Both the position numbers and the translations under genes were made by a program. Below the pieces are notes generated by a model. The model saw nothing but the letters and a program-made list of their open reading frames with translations. It made no database searches and had not been told where the DNA came from. From Blastobasis lacticolella (taxonomy: Eukaryota > Arthropoda > Insecta > Lepidoptera > Blastobasidae), in assembly GCA_905147135.1 (NCBI GenBank), contig LR990042.1, positions 15,119,545 to 15,183,544 of the forward strand: 64,000 nt of DNA, given 5' to 3'. Below are positions 42,900 to 55,224 of the stretch, piece by piece; within the stretch, counting starts at the first letter, position 1; each line of letters opens with the position of its first letter.

Positions 42900-43660
42900 T
42901 CTTCTTCTACCTCTTCTCGATTACGCAGACCCTTGTACCTAGATGCCACTGAGGAGCTTTTAAATAAACTGGAACGTCTCCAAAATCTATGTATCCGTTT
43001 CGTCTATGGCCTGCGTAAATATGACCATGTATCTAGCTATCGATTTCAGCTTAAGTGGCTACCTATCCGCTTGCGAAGGAATGCTCATATCCTATCCACC
43101 CTCTACAATATCCTTCACAACCCTTCTGCTCCTTCATATATCCGTGAATAATTCCATTTCTCCCGTCCACAAGACAAACCCTGTCGATCCAGTGTAAGAT
43201 CCTCATTGGCAATTCCTATCCACCATTCTGATTTCTATTCCTACTCCTTCACTGTTCATGCGGCAAGACTTTGGAATTCTCTTCTGCACGAATTGCGTGA
43301 CAGCCAGTCTATTGCCATTTTCAAAAAGCGTGTAAAAGAGATTTATCTATCACAGAGTGCTCTTAAGTTGTAGATAATGTCTGTATGTAGTATAAAGTAT
43401 CGATATGTATGTGTATGTATGTGTATGTATATGTTTGTAGATATTTATGTGTGTAAGTAGAATTAATATACTTATATATATGTCTATTTAGAGATAGGTA
43501 ATATTGTGCACGACCTATCGGCGTCTCATGATCACATCACTTTGATTTCTTTTAGAAATAAGTAGCGCCTGTTGTGCCATTTATTACTTTGCCTGTTATT
43601 CACTATGTATTTCCTGTGCACAATAAACTGTTAAATAAATAAAAATAAAAATAATATAAC
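42900..43660 (+). pseudogene. LINE RT C-terminus and 3' end
   Basis: LLNKLERLQNLCIRFVYGLR near 42955, YRFQLKWLPIRLRRN near 43035 and, after a frameshift, the rest to about 43375; then a 3' UTR with tatgtatgtg repeats and an end at AATAAACTG followed by AAATAAATAAAAATAAAAATAA (43622-43655). Plus strand, strongly 5'-truncated; inserted in the CP3 intron remnant. Confidence 0.65.
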
Positions 43661-43770
43661 CCAAGGTATCAAAACATTGTGTGTTAGCGATTTTCAGAAC
43701 GTCTACTTTTTTATGTTGGATTTGTAATTATTTGGACAAGGTTTGTATGCAACAAAAAAAGAGTTGACTA

Positions 43771-43905
43771 CCCTACCCTAGGGTAGGCGTAGGGTAGGTG
43801 AAGAGTAAGATAGAGTAGAGTACTACAGAGTAGGGTAAGTATAGAGTAGAGTAAAGTAGAGTAGGGTAGTGATGAGTACGGGTAGGGTAGGGTAGGATAC
43901 CACGC
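43771..43905. repeat. Degenerate GTAGR pentamer array
   Basis: About 130 bp of gtagg/gtaga variants (accctagggtagg, gagtagagta, gggtagggtaggata). It is a microsatellite of pentamer periodicity with a short inverted start (ccctaccctagggtagg). Confidence 0.7.
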
Positions 43906-44159
43906 GAACGTAGTTGCGTCGGGTCATCCAGTAATCTATACTAAAATTATAAAGCGACTAGCTGTTGCTCCCGACTTCATCCGCGTGGTTTACAAAACAC
44001 AAACAAAATACCGAGAATTGAGAATTGCTCTGAAAACTATTGAGCATGTGAGTTGCTACCATGTTGGCTTCGCATATTCTGCGGGAGGCGCTATTTTAGT
44101 ACCCCCGGGCATAGTACAGAATACTTGAAGGGGGCGTTTATAATATCGGTACTTGTACT

Positions 44160-44700
44160 GCAGTGGACACAGTGGACCATGTGAACCTAAAGGTCATCGT
44201 CATCATCGTCAACTTTTAGCGAAAATCACCCAAAATGCCACATTGCAACGGTCTAGTATGGGTGGAGGGAGAATTGACCCTCTGGATGTGTTGAATCATC
44301 CTATCCGTAGCTTCTACAGATTTCTTGTTCACCATAGTACAATCATCCTATAAGATCAGACAGCAATCATGAATCATCAGAGCAGTAAGCAGTATGTCAG
44401 CGATGTCCGAAGTGCGATTTTTTCTTGTCGTCTGGTTTTATCCAGTAGACTGTCAATAAGAAACATTTTCCTGGCACGTCTTGGTGTATCAAGGAAATAT
44501 ATTTACACTGAAGATACACGCTTCTTAAAACTTTTTCGAAGTCTTCTCTTTGCTCAACCGTGGGTCTTGGGACGTTATTAGTTACCATCGCGAGCATTTC
44601 AGCTGCACTGTAACTGCTTTTCAAAGCATGCTCGCTTACATAATCTTGGAGCACAGTTAGACTACGATTTCCTACCCTTACATCAGATAAAAAAAGTGTT
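44160..44700 (-). other. Protein-like fragment of unknown origin
   Basis: 44654-44397 is open for 85 codons on the minus strand and has ordinary protein composition: VSEHALKSSYSAAEMLAMVT, TVEQREDFEKVLRSVYLQCK, QDVPGKCFLL. I do not recognise the family. It may be an exon-like or retroposed scrap; no splice sites or promoter are convincing. Confidence 0.3.
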
Positions 44701-45016
44701 ATATATTTAGAAGCTGCTTTTCTTTGCAGATCTCGTAACTATATTGATGAATGTATTTAGTAGCAAGGTGATTGCACTAAAATTGCTGGTTATGTAGTAC
44801 ATATTAAACGTATGCAACACAAAATTTAAATTTGAAAGACCATCTCGTAGAACATGTATTTTGTGTTTGCGTCATCAATAAGCCGGTATTTAATAGGTAT
44901 AAAAAATAAGTTGTCTTTGTTATTTGTCATTGGTGAATTTCTGAATAAAATATTGAAATTCGAAATATTATTACTGTGTTTTGTTTAGGTGGTAGTCCTT
45001 TGCCATTTAACTCGCC

Positions 45017-45061
45017 TATTTAAGGATTGTACAACATTAATACATCAGTGATACAAGGAAC
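45017..45061 (+). promoter_or_regulatory. Core promoter of CP4
   Basis: TATTTAAGG at 45017-45025 and TCAGT initiator at 45045-45049, 28 bases apart as in arthropod TATA/Inr promoters. That leaves a 5' UTR of only about 16 bases before the ATG. Confidence 0.6.
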
Positions 45062-48000
45062 ATGAAACTGGTGAGTCGTATTTGATTAACCGTTTAACTG
45101 TTTTATTCTATTTAATTTTTAATACCATTGAGGTGGCAAACGAGCTTGCGGCCTGCTTGACAGTAAGCAATTACCACAGTCTCATAATACAAGGTGTAAG
45201 TCTCCCGTGATGCCGACCTGCAAAAATATTTTCACTCACTCTTGGTAATGACACTGTATATAAAGTTAATTAAATCAATAAATACATATAATTGGACAAA
45301 TTCACACAGCGCCATCTAGCCCCAAAGTAAGCAAAGCCTGAGTTACGGGTGTTAGATAACTGTACGTACATACTACACCTAGACCCGTAACAGAAATTAA
45401 AATTCATCATTTCAATTTCTGCTCAGCCGGGAATCGAACCCCGGACCTCTGCGTGGCAGACCGGCTTGTTAGCCAACTGAACCACTCAGTGTACCTACTC
45501 GTGGCTATGACGCATGCTACTGCGTGGAAATATCGAGATAAATACTAACCATGGTAACAAACCCGATAATATAACCCCGAAAGCCTTAAAACTTATATGG
45601 ACCACTCAGATCATCAATTAAGAGCTCAGTCAGAGGAGATTATTGCTCGAATGCACTAAATTTTAGACGACGACTAAGTTGTTGTCAGATATTCTAAACA
45701 AGAACGGCATTGGTCCAATCCTTAACCTTAGCTAAAAATAAGCTCACTAAGTCACTCTTAGCTTAATGACACCGATTGTGCCACGCGTAAATGCTTAGAA
45801 ATGTCGTTTCGTGTAATCGGGCGTAAGAAATAAAGAAGGGAAAGCCGTGTGGTATCCGGCACAAAAGATTATTAACATTTTTCACGGATGTGGTATAAGG
45901 CAACTGTGTTAAAGGCATATCATGTACAGTGTGGGGCCTGTAACAACGGCAAAAAATTAAAATATAGACATTTTAATTATTCAATAACTAAGTCCATGAG
46001 GTTTTAATTTTATAAAATGAAAAATAAATGTATTATTATTTTCAAACAAAATAAATCGAGCCAGCAATGTACTGCATATTGTTGTGTCCAGTCGTTATAC
46101 TTGACATTGTCAATACGTTCGTTTACGTCGCCCCAGTATAAAGGAAATGCCCGATGACGAAATACATTAATTATGGATTGTAACTTCAAATTAATATTTG
46201 TTTGAGTTTAAGCACTTTGGAACATTAGGATCTGGTCAAGGTAACTTCAGATACTCTGAGAAGTCTGCGTATAATTTTTTTGCCCCTGTTACAGGCCCCA
46301 TCCTGTATAGCACCTGCGTCAACAGCACAAACGAAGGCAGCAGCGTATTCTGTCGAATATTTTCGAACAAACCGTGACCTCCAAACTGCTTGTTGTGGAG
46401 ATTTTGGCAATGTGATGGCAACTAATGTGTTTTCCAAGTTAGTGTGGATTCCCCCTTCCACCCTCTTGAATGAATGAATGAATGAATGAATGAATGAATG
46501 AATGAATGAATGAATAACGCTTTATTGCACAATCAAAAGTATACAATGGGTAACTTAAATTAACAGCAGGAGAAGCAACAGGCGGCCTTATCGCTTAAAG
46601 CGATGTGTAGCAATCGTTTGTAGCGCGCTCCGAAATTTTTAAAATACAGGGTAAAGTGCCGGTTTTATGCCTGCTGATCGGTATATCGTTATATAGTTGA
46701 CTATATTGCTGAAGTCTTTTGAGACAGTTTGTCTGAACCATTAGTCACTGTGGTCAATTCACGTTTCAGGAATTGGTTCTGGTGGCAGTGTGGCTGGGTG
46801 TGTGTTTGTGCGCGCCGCAGCGCGGGGCCGGTGCCGTCCAGGCGCCTAAAGCGCCCGCGGCCGCGGCGGGCACGGCGACTTCTCTTGCAGCGCCGCGGGA
46901 TAACCGCGCCTCCCGCACCTCTCGGCAAGATTACTATCGCGGGGACACCCGGTACGCGGACGGCGATCTACGGTACTACCTGAATTATTCCTACACAAAG
47001 GGCTGGTACAAGTTCGGGTGAGTACATTTGTTAATATGTGTATGAGATATTTTTGGTAAACTGTAGGGAGTCGGCAAAGTAAATAAATAAATAAGAAATA
47101 AATATAACATTTAGTTTTTTTACATATGTAGGTAAATCACATTTATACAGAAACAAGTTAATGTAAGTACAGTAAAAACCTGCGTGAGAGACTTATCCGC
47201 ACTAGGTATTAAATACCTGTCTTGTCGAAGGCGCCCAGACCATTGATATGTAACCTAGTGCAAAAATTTTTTACTCTATGTTTAAAACAAAAATATAAAA
47301 AACTATGATTTGGAAAAGCAATAGCAACATTAAAAAATAGTATAGTAAAAGGGCTTGGCTAAAAAGTCATAGACAAAAAACATGGCTCCGTGTTTTTTTA
47401 GCTATCTCCTTTAGCACCAACCGCCTCCATTCACGGGTGTTATACCAGGCGACTAATTACTTAGTAACAGACCCGTTACGACCTCTTTAGACTAGAAAAT
47501 AGGCAGCAGCGTTTCTTGTGCTATGTTTTCAACACTCACTGCGATCTCCAAAGAATACAAATAGTGGCAAATAGTAGACAGTTATGGGATCCGACGTGAT
47601 GTGTGTAACATTTTAACGTTTCCGATGGTCTGAGAGCCTAGAAATAATTTCAGGAGCACTTTCTTATTGGAAAGATCAAACTGTTTTTATTTCTTCTAAA
47701 TATGCACTGACTGACATTTAGCAGACCAGAAACGATGACAAACGGATGTATCGGACAAGGCACCTGATAAGTTGGCAAATTCTCAACCTTGCGAGGCTGC
47801 TTCGGTCACTCAGTATCTATACGTCACGCATCCACGTCGTACTTAGAAATACATATTTTTACTTAAAACTTCATGTATTTCAGATACGTGCAACGCGACA
47901 GCGTCCGTGAGGAGGAGAGCGCACTAAGAAACGAGGGTCGCGACGACGAGCACATAGTTGTGCGCGGTCACTACGGCTATCGCACCCCAGACGGTCGTTA

Positions 48001-48160
48001 CTTCTTCGTTAAATACGTCGCAGACGATCAAGGGTACAAACCTGAAATCGAAGAAAAACCCCCTGGTTTTTCTCCACCCCACACCACCACCCTCCGCCCA
48101 CCGCCCCCTCCCCTACCCACAGGTTGCGCTGCCCACTTAATTGCCAGCTGTATAGGTTAA
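45062..48160 (+). CDS. Cuticular protein CP4, RR-1 type (three exons)
   Basis: Exons 45062-45070, 46770-47017 and 47884-48160, GT-AG introns with the same phases as CP1; 534 coding bases, 177 residues. MKL plus exon 2 (ELVLVAVWLGVCLC) forms the signal peptide, cleavage before APQ. Exon 2 adds an Ala/Pro-rich segment and a Tyr/Arg-rich end (YRGDTRYADGDLRYYLNY). Exon 3 has the RR-1 chitin-binding motif (RNEGRDDEHIVVRGHYGYRTP, split here as seen; VKYVADDQGYKPEI), then a Pro/Thr-rich tail and an ending with two Cys. All frames are open, so this is the best-preserved cluster member. Confidence 0.85.
45398..45500 (-). repeat. tRNA-derived SINE (family C) in CP4 intron 1
   Basis: Minus strand: tgagtggttcagttggctaa (box A) and ggggttcgattcccggc (box B), then a gcagaaattgaaatg tail. 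The spacing of the boxes is tRNA-like but no acceptor stem forms. Same family as the fragment at 1-80. Confidence 0.7.
46467..46640 (-). repeat. (TGAA)n microsatellite and LINE 3' end in CP4 intron 1
   Basis: About twelve TGAA units (46467-46514), then taacgctttattgcac. On the minus strand this is gtgcaataaagcgtta followed by (TTCA)n, a LINE 3' end with tetramer tail. It reaches to about 46640 and lies 130 bp before exon 2. Confidence 0.6.
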
Positions 48161-49430
48161 CCCATTTAGACAGAAAACTATTTTTGTAAAAAAAAATATT
48201 TTTGAACGCTAAATTAAGCAAACAAGAGCATATTCATAAATATATGTCGTAGATTAGGGCAGACTCTAGCAGGGGAGAGATCCATCAGAACGTATTTTCG
48301 GGATAGTGGTATTGAAATAACAATTAGAAGAACAGTTTAACAGTGTATTGAGGTAATAAAGCATGATTACAATAAAAATAGCAAACAATGAAATAATACG
48401 ATGAATTTAGGATAATTTCAGTAGCAGATAATAATGTGGGACTACCGAACCCGTGGGTCACTGGAAGACCCGCCACCACCCATGGCCATCCCGCGAGGCC
48501 GAAACGCAAGGTGCGCCGGGGAATCTATTCACGTGCGCCCTTGTACAAATTATAATTTGGTAGTCCCTTCTGTACTCACACTCTCCTTTATGGAGTACGG
48601 CTATGTGATGTGAGGCAATAAATAAAGACTTCTTTCTTCAATGTATGAGCAGCTAGTTACACGTCTTGACTCGTCGATGGCCGAATGGGAAGTGTTCGTG
48701 GCGACCGCGCGCCGAATATGACGACTTCACAGTATTTCCAGCTATCCCCGCAAGGTGGCGCTTCGATTGACGTTGCGTTTCTTAGCCAAATGATGACTAG
48801 GCTCATGACCCCTCTCCTACACGGCCATCCTGCGAAACACACGCCCTCGTGTGTTTAACTGAAACTTAAGAATACCACGGCACAGTACCTTGTTCGCTCG
48901 GTCATTCCTGACACTATGGTTGTAAGAGACTCTACACTAGCTCTCTTCTTATCATTCTAATCTCAAAACAATATTCCTTAACTCGTGAAAGACAAATCAA
49001 AATTAATAAACATTGCTAGTTTTTACTCAGTGACGTTGATATGTCTCACTTTTGTAACCTGTAGGTACTTATAGACTCTAGTAGTACCTTCATAATACAT
49101 AGAGGCTAGTACAGTACTAGCCATACTTTTATTAACTGTACCTATTGTACGTAGCCATAATTTTATAACCTGTACCTATTGTACGTAGATACACTACTGT
49201 TAGACTATACAGTATACATCTCAATATGAAATTGCCAAAATCACAAAGTAGCAACATTAACCGCCTTACTTCACTAATAGCTGTCAACTATAGACTCTCA
49301 GCTTGTGGTCAATCCTTCGACCAAATCTGTACTAACTCAGTCATAGGTAATACAGTCTATCTACTATCATAACACGTGATAACTGTCTACGAGTTACACT
49401 ACAAGTACCATAGAACGTCGAAACGAAAGT
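48161..49430. other. CP4 downstream region, no gene
   Basis: AATAAA-type signals near 48355 and 48619 may serve CP4 or a LINE tail. 48440-48640 looks retroposon-derived (ending gcaataaataaagac). 48657-48842 includes a 30-base word shared with 61918-61949. 49060-49200 has repeated gtacctattgtacgtag words. Confidence 0.35.
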
Positions 49431-49434
49431 CCGC

Positions 49435-49790
49435 CTGATGAGAAGCTTAGTTTTCCCCATTTTACTGTATAGCGCAGAAACGTGGACGATTCGCCTGAGA
49501 GACCGACGCAAAATCGAAGCGCTGAAAATGTGGTGTTGGCGGAGACTGCTGCGGATTCCTTAAGCTGCGTTTCGGACCCATGTCTTGATCTTGAAAGGGC
49601 TTCAAATTAATGGAAAGATTATCGTCGACTCAAAAACTTCGGATACATTATTCGAAACCAGAACCCCATGGACCGAATCGTTGTCCAGGGGCAGGTGGAG
49701 GGCAAACAATCACGAGGTCATCCAGAGAAGACGCATTGTCATGAAACCATGACCACTCTGCCAAGAGTGAACGACTGAGGAGAAAGAGGA
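49435..49790 (+). pseudogene. LINE RT C-terminal fragment
   Basis: LVFPILLYSAETWTIRLRD and RKIEALKMWCWRRLLRIP are readable at 49450-49560, ending at a stop (taa at 49560) where homologues continue; later parts (VVQGQVEGKQSRG near 49683) are in other frames. This resembles the C-terminal region of endonuclease/RT LINEs common in insects. Confidence 0.6.
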
Positions 49791-50483
49791 ATCGTCATAG
49801 ACTTAAACAACTTTTCACGGTGTCATCTCTACAAAATCAACATTATCTCTACTGCCCAACATCAAAACTAAATCAGAAGTTGAATAATGAAAAGCTCCTG
49901 GGCATCCCCAGCAATCAAAGTTACAAATTTCAAGTACCGAGTCATTAATCGTTAAAAATGTACTCAAAATGAACATCTAAGAATATGGTATCTTCATATT
50001 AAATCATACAGAGCAATCTCCGTTGCTCTACCCGAATTTACAATGAAAATTTCATCTTTGTCATCATCCATTAGGTAGGATTTCCGATCTACGTGATTAC
50101 ATGTTAGCCAACTATGGGGCTTTTTATCGAAATCATATTTTATAAAAGAAATTACACTCTACTCTTGTACCCTAGATAAAACAATTGACTAATCTCCATA
50201 TTTATTGTATCTGAATCATCGTAAATCATGTGGGAACTCTCTACACCATTGACCCGTACTCACTACCTACACAAATATACTGCCAGTAGTTCGCAATGTA
50301 AATTCCCAGCGCTGCAACTCGTATACAGCCAGGATCTAAAGCAGCGTCACAAAAGAGCAATTGAGTTTTGCCAGTCAAACACGGTCCGTGGATAACAGAA
50401 GCGGAAATTAATTTCCCATTACGTCACTAGCTTTAGATCTCATTAGTAAACAAAGTCAAAATATTACCTACTTTCATTGTTTC
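49791..50483. other. No recognisable gene
   Basis: AT-rich DNA up to the target site of the BEL/Pao element. No open frame of note. Confidence 0.4.
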
Positions 50484-50488
50484 AATGC

Positions 50489-50737
50489 TGTTGGTGATGG
50501 GGTGATACGTAGTGGAAGAAAATACTTTTAAAACTTAGACTTCGGTTTATTTTACGTAGGTTAGATAATACATGTACTGTTCGCAATGGCTGCGGCCTAA
50601 CTGCTCGTAGTAGTGGGGCGGGCGGTGCGGTGGGATCGGAGGGGCCTGAGGAAAGGTGCGAGGGGTAAGAGCGGCGTCTGCCGCTTGACACATAGATATA
50701 CCTACATATATACAAATTAGTAACTACGTCGCTAACA
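50489..50737 (-). repeat. 3' LTR of the BEL/Pao element
   Basis: 249 bp. On the plus strand it begins TGTTGGTGATGGGG and ends GTCGCTAACA. It is the transcription-terminating copy because the element runs on the minus strand. Confidence 0.9.
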
Positions 50738-50752
50738 TTCCCCACCCTAGTG
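50738..50752 (-). promoter_or_regulatory. Polypurine tract
   Basis: Minus strand ctagggtggggaa directly abuts the 3' LTR; a purine run here primes plus-strand DNA synthesis in LTR elements. Confidence 0.6.
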
Positions 50753-50763
50753 GTGCTGTAGCA

Positions 50764-53175
50764 TCACTCTTCTCCACCTGGAATTCTAGCGACACGTATT
50801 GCAGGACGAGTGAAGGAACCATTCTTGGTTTTTATCTTTACTGTTCGGACCCTATTGTCCCGTCCAGGAAAAACTTCTTCAACCAATCCTTTCAGCCATA
50901 GATTTCTAGGTCCATTAGGTTCCACGATGTAGACTAGGTCTCCCACTTGCAAGGACCTCTGCTCCGTGTTCCACTTTCGCCTTGGTATCATGTCAGGCAG
51001 TACCTCTTTAACCCATCGGTTCCAATACAGGTCTGCCAGCCTCTGGGAAATTCTCCACTGTTTTCTCAGGTAGGTATCGCTTTTATCAAAGGCTCCTAGT
51101 TGTGGCAAGTTCGATGACGAACCAAGAAGGAAATGATTAGGCGTCAAAGCCTCCATGCTGCCCGGGTCCACTGGAACTTGAGTCAAAGGGCGAGAATTGA
51201 CAATGTTTTCGACTTCGTATAGAAGTGTATTTAGGGTCTCTTCTCTTGGGGCTCGTTCCTTCAACACAACCCTCAGGGAAGTTTTCACACTTCGCACAAG
51301 TCGCTCCCATGCCCCACCCCAGTGTGGGCTCACAGGTGGAATAAAAGTCCATTTTACTCCTCGATTCAGGGCTTTATCTCCAAGGACCTTCACGTCCAAC
51401 TCCTGAATCGACCTTTTTAATTCGGCATCCGCACCTCTTAGATTGGTGCCATTATCGGAGTACATGCATTGCGGCCATCCTCGCCTGGCAGCCATGCGAC
51501 GGAGCGCCATTATCAGTGAGTCCGTGGTAAGTGAGCCAACTGTTTCCATGTGTACAGCTCTGACTGTTAAGCATGTGAATAGGACTCCATAACGTTTTTC
51601 ACGTCGCCTTCCTACTGTGATCTCCATAGGTCCAAACAGATCTACTCCACAGAAAGAGAAAGGGCGCTGATGATGCGCCATGCGAGCAGCAGGTAAGTCC
51701 CCGATTCTAGGTATTTCAGGTTTACATTTATGTAGGCGACAGTACATACATCGTGACGTCACGCTTCTTACGGTAGGTCTTATTCTTGTTATCCAATACC
51801 TTTGTTTTAAATTATTGACTACTGTCTCCCGATTTCCGTGGGCTGCCATAATATGGTAATGTCTCACTATCAGCCTAGTGACATAATCGCACCCATCTAA
51901 TATCACAGGTCTTTTTGTTTCAGGCAGAACATCAGCAGCATCGATTCGGCCCCCGGCGCGTAGGACTCCGTGTTCATCCAGGTAAGGCGTCAAGGTGAGT
52001 AATTTGCTATGACTAGGTAAGTTATTTCCATTTTGTATTTCAGCTATTTCCTCGCAGAATGACCGAGATTGTGAATATTTAATGAGTAAATATTCGGCGT
52101 TTTCCATTAGGGTGTCATCAGTTTCGTTGGGAAGTTTCTTCAGTTTATTTATGAATTTAAATACTGTGTATGTAGCTCGAAGCAAGCGCAACCATGAAGA
52201 AAAACGCGTAGGTTCAGGAACAGGCATACCCTTGCTTTTTGCTTGTAACGTGCATACGTATTCCAGGATTGTGTTGTCTACTTCCACTTGAAGCACATCT
52301 TGAGGCCAGTCAGACTCCTCGCGGCGCAAAAATGTAGGTCCGTGCAGCCACTCACGTTCCAATAAAGAACAGTCATAATTTTCGCGAGTTCCAATATCAG
52401 CGACGTTCAATGAAGTAGGTACGTATCGCCACTCGTTCGGACGGGTGTACTCATCTATTTCTCCGAGCCGATGTGCTACGTAAGGTTTATAATTGCGAGC
52501 TTCGTTATTTATCCAGTGCAACACCGTAGTTGAGTCACTCCAAAGGTACTTCTTAGTTGCTTGTAACGTGTGCTCTTTCATAATTGTATCAGCCAGTCTA
52601 GAACCCAAAACTGCGGCCTGCAGCTCCAAACGCGGCACGGTTTGTATAGGTTTGTTTGGCGCCACGCGGCACTTGCCCGCCACGAATGTTGCGTAATATT
52701 TGTTGTTATCCTTCCAGCGCCAGTAGGCGACCGCGCACATCGCTTTCGTAGATGCGTCGCAAAATATATGTAACTCTAAGTTATTATAGCGGCGCGTCGC
52801 GTTATCACTGCAATCAGTAGGCTTTCTCGCAGTAAGCGCACAGGTAGGTATAGGCGGCGTGACACTCTCCATCTCGCTCGCACTCGCAGCTGATGACTGA
52901 TAGTATCTAGGCAGCCTTATGTTTTCTACATATTTATGCATAGCGATCCATTTTATCCATTTGTTGTGTACTTCTTCGATTACACATTGATCCCAGCTGA
53001 TGTTTAGACGCCAAGTGTCTTGCAATATAATTTTGCCAATTATAGTAAAGGGTGATAAAAATCCATAGACATCAAATACCGACATAATAACTCGGAGCAT
53101 TTCTCGTTTCGTAGGTTGCTGCGTCCCATTGATAAGTTTCTCGGGCAATTTCTTGAATGAGAAGTCGAAGCCTAG
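50764..53175 (-). pseudogene. BEL/Pao pol, C-terminal half (RNase H, integrase)
   Basis: An open frame of at least 794 codons (53148-50764), continuing upstream to the insert edge. Order: end of RT thumb, RNase H-like region with HIFCDASTKAM and LWSDSTTVLHWIN, integrase zinc domain (RHYHIMAAHG and CMYCRLHKC), integrase core with FCGVDLFGP, MYSDNGTN and HWGGAWERLVRSVK (the D, D and E sites), and a C-terminal DNA-binding region. The frame has no stop, but it is separated from its N-terminal half by the insert at 53176, so it cannot be made as one polyprotein. Confidence 0.9.
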
Positions 53176-53712
53176 GCCTTAACGCACACTGATGCAGTGC
53201 GCTGCGCAGTGCACTGCACGATGTGGCAAAACTTGTTACACGCCGAGCAATTTGTATGCAAGTACATTGACAGATGGCGGAATGTCCCACTGTGCAGCGC
53301 GCCGCGCGGCGCACTGCATGATGGGGCAACACCCGCAATTGAAGCCCGAAGTGTCAGTTCTGTATGAATTTTGTCTACGTTTTTCAATTTGACCCCATCG
53401 TGCAGCGTGCGGTGCGATGTCAGTAGATGTCAACATGAAACGTCACATCTGACTGTTTCTTTTTACCAACAGTTCGAATCTTTCCTCTTTATGTGACACA
53501 GTTGACACACATATATCTGTCTACTTTTTTTAGTACAGATACAACGCGTGTGAATGAAATAGGAAACCGACCTTGTCAAAGAAAGTTTGACAGCTGATGC
53601 GTAAGCCCCTCCCCTTTTTCTGATTCTTTAACATTATCGAAGTTGTTTCGCTTTCGTGATCCTGTCGTCATTCTCTTCTCAGTTCATCCCGAATTATAAA
53701 TAAGGCATGTTT

Positions 53713-54075
53713 GGTTCTAGAACACTAGTTTCTAAAAAGAAATGCTGGTACTCGTAGAAATCTACATTTTGGATGGCACCTGTCACACTTAAAACTGTAA
53801 TAACTCTGAAACTATTGGTGCTAGAATACTAGTTCCTAAAGAGAAATGATAGTGCTCGTCGACATCTACATTTCGGTTGACAGCTGTCAAACTTAATACT
53901 GTAATAACTCTGAAACTATCGCTCCTTGAACACTAGTTCCTGAAGAGAAATGATAGTCGAGATCTACATTCCGTATGACAGCTGTCAATCTTAAAACTGT
54001 AATAACTCTGAAACTATTTGCCTTAAAACGCTTGTTCCAGAACAGCAAATACTTATAGATATCGACGGGCACTAT
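53713..54075. repeat. 104-bp tandem repeat, about 3.5 units
   Basis: Units start at 53713, 53817, 53921 and 54019 (lengths 104, 104, 98, partial). Each contains aacactagtt-ctaa, aaatctacatt, gacagctgtca and aactgtaataactctgaaac. Between-unit divergence is visible but modest. It lies within the Harbinger-like element. Confidence 0.85.
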
Positions 54076-54939
54076 CATTTTTTTTTAGGATCCAGTTTTC
54101 TAAGAGCAATGGTTTCCGAGTAATTTAAGTTATATTCACTCTCTTTATACTTACTACTGATGTTATACTTTGTAGTTATAGTTTTGAATGAGCCACCGTG
54201 GTATACACTCAGTTTAAGTAAACATTCGTAAAGGACAGAAATTCAAAATTCAAAATTACTACGTTTTAAAACATTTTGTCGTAATATTGTCCCAAAATCA
54301 TGTCTTCAACCAGTTGAGGACAAATTTAAGCAGTGCGGTTTATCCTACAACAGAATCAATCAATGTGAATAAAAATTCCTAACATACCGAATCAATCTTC
54401 TGAATTTAAAAATTTTGAAGTTTTTATGTTCTTATATCCTCAAGATAATTTAATTGAATGTATTATCATAGAGCCTGTAACCATCGGACAATCAATACGC
54501 TTTTAACGAAAATCGGCCAAGAAGTTTTTCAGCTAGAATAAACATCCATACAAACATTCATATAAACATACATACACACAAACCCCTTTCCCCCGCAAGA
54601 GTACGACATTGACGACATACGACAGAGACGACATTGTTCCACTTGCTATGGTCCTGACAAATCTCTGTCGATTCTTCCACGTTTATCAACTTTACATACA
54701 TAGATTGTTAACTTCATTACCCTCCCTTAGCTCCATCGTAGTCGGGTAAAAAGAATCATTTATAGTATAGTATTCGCGGAAGTTGCATGGTTCAATTTCT
54801 TTAGATATTACTGATGTTATACTTTTTAGTTAAAATATGGAATGACTTACCACGGTCTACAGATGGTGAATCTATGGACACCTGTCAGAAGTAAACATCC
54901 AAAGAAAAAATTCGTTTTCAAAGATTTTAAAGTAAAATT

Positions 54940-55140
54940 ATGTCTTCTTCCGGGGATGAAGACATGTTGGCCGTACTGCAGATGGTTAATATGCAAAAAT
55001 GTAGACGACCTCGACGTAACTATTGGGTGCACCCTATATGGAATACCGGTGTAAAAATAGACTTACCAGTTGATGGTAGAACTGGAAATGTATCCGGACC
55101 GTTTTCAGCAGGTTTTCAGGATGTCACCATTATGTTATAA
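54940..55140 (+). pseudogene. Harbinger-type transposase N-terminus, truncated
   Basis: An open frame of 66 codons starting MSSSGDEDMLAVLQMV, with CRRPRRNYWVHP around residues 21-32. The Arg-rich stretch followed by W-V-H-P is typical of the start of PIF/Harbinger transposases. The catalytic DDE domain does not follow, so the copy is cut down. Assignment rests on this short motif plus the 3-base duplication and the MADF neighbour. Confidence 0.5.
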
Positions 55141-55224
55141 TCAAATATTAACCCGAGCCAGATCAAGGTTACAAAAACGGCACACAAATTGTAATGTCAA
55201 TGTAGCATTGACAATAATATAAAT

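Noticed and set aside
43771..43905. Telomeric repeat
   Set aside because: Insect telomere unit is TTAGG; here the period is GTAGR and irregular.
45410..45495. tRNA gene on the minus strand
   Set aside because: A and B boxes are good but no acceptor or anticodon stems pair and the unit recurs with an AT-rich tail; it is a SINE. The same holds for 7984, 25515, 26520 and 33045.
53072..53436. Several short genes at the transposon left end
   Set aside because: They read gcagtgc-rich terminal repeats of the DNA transposon and have no domains.
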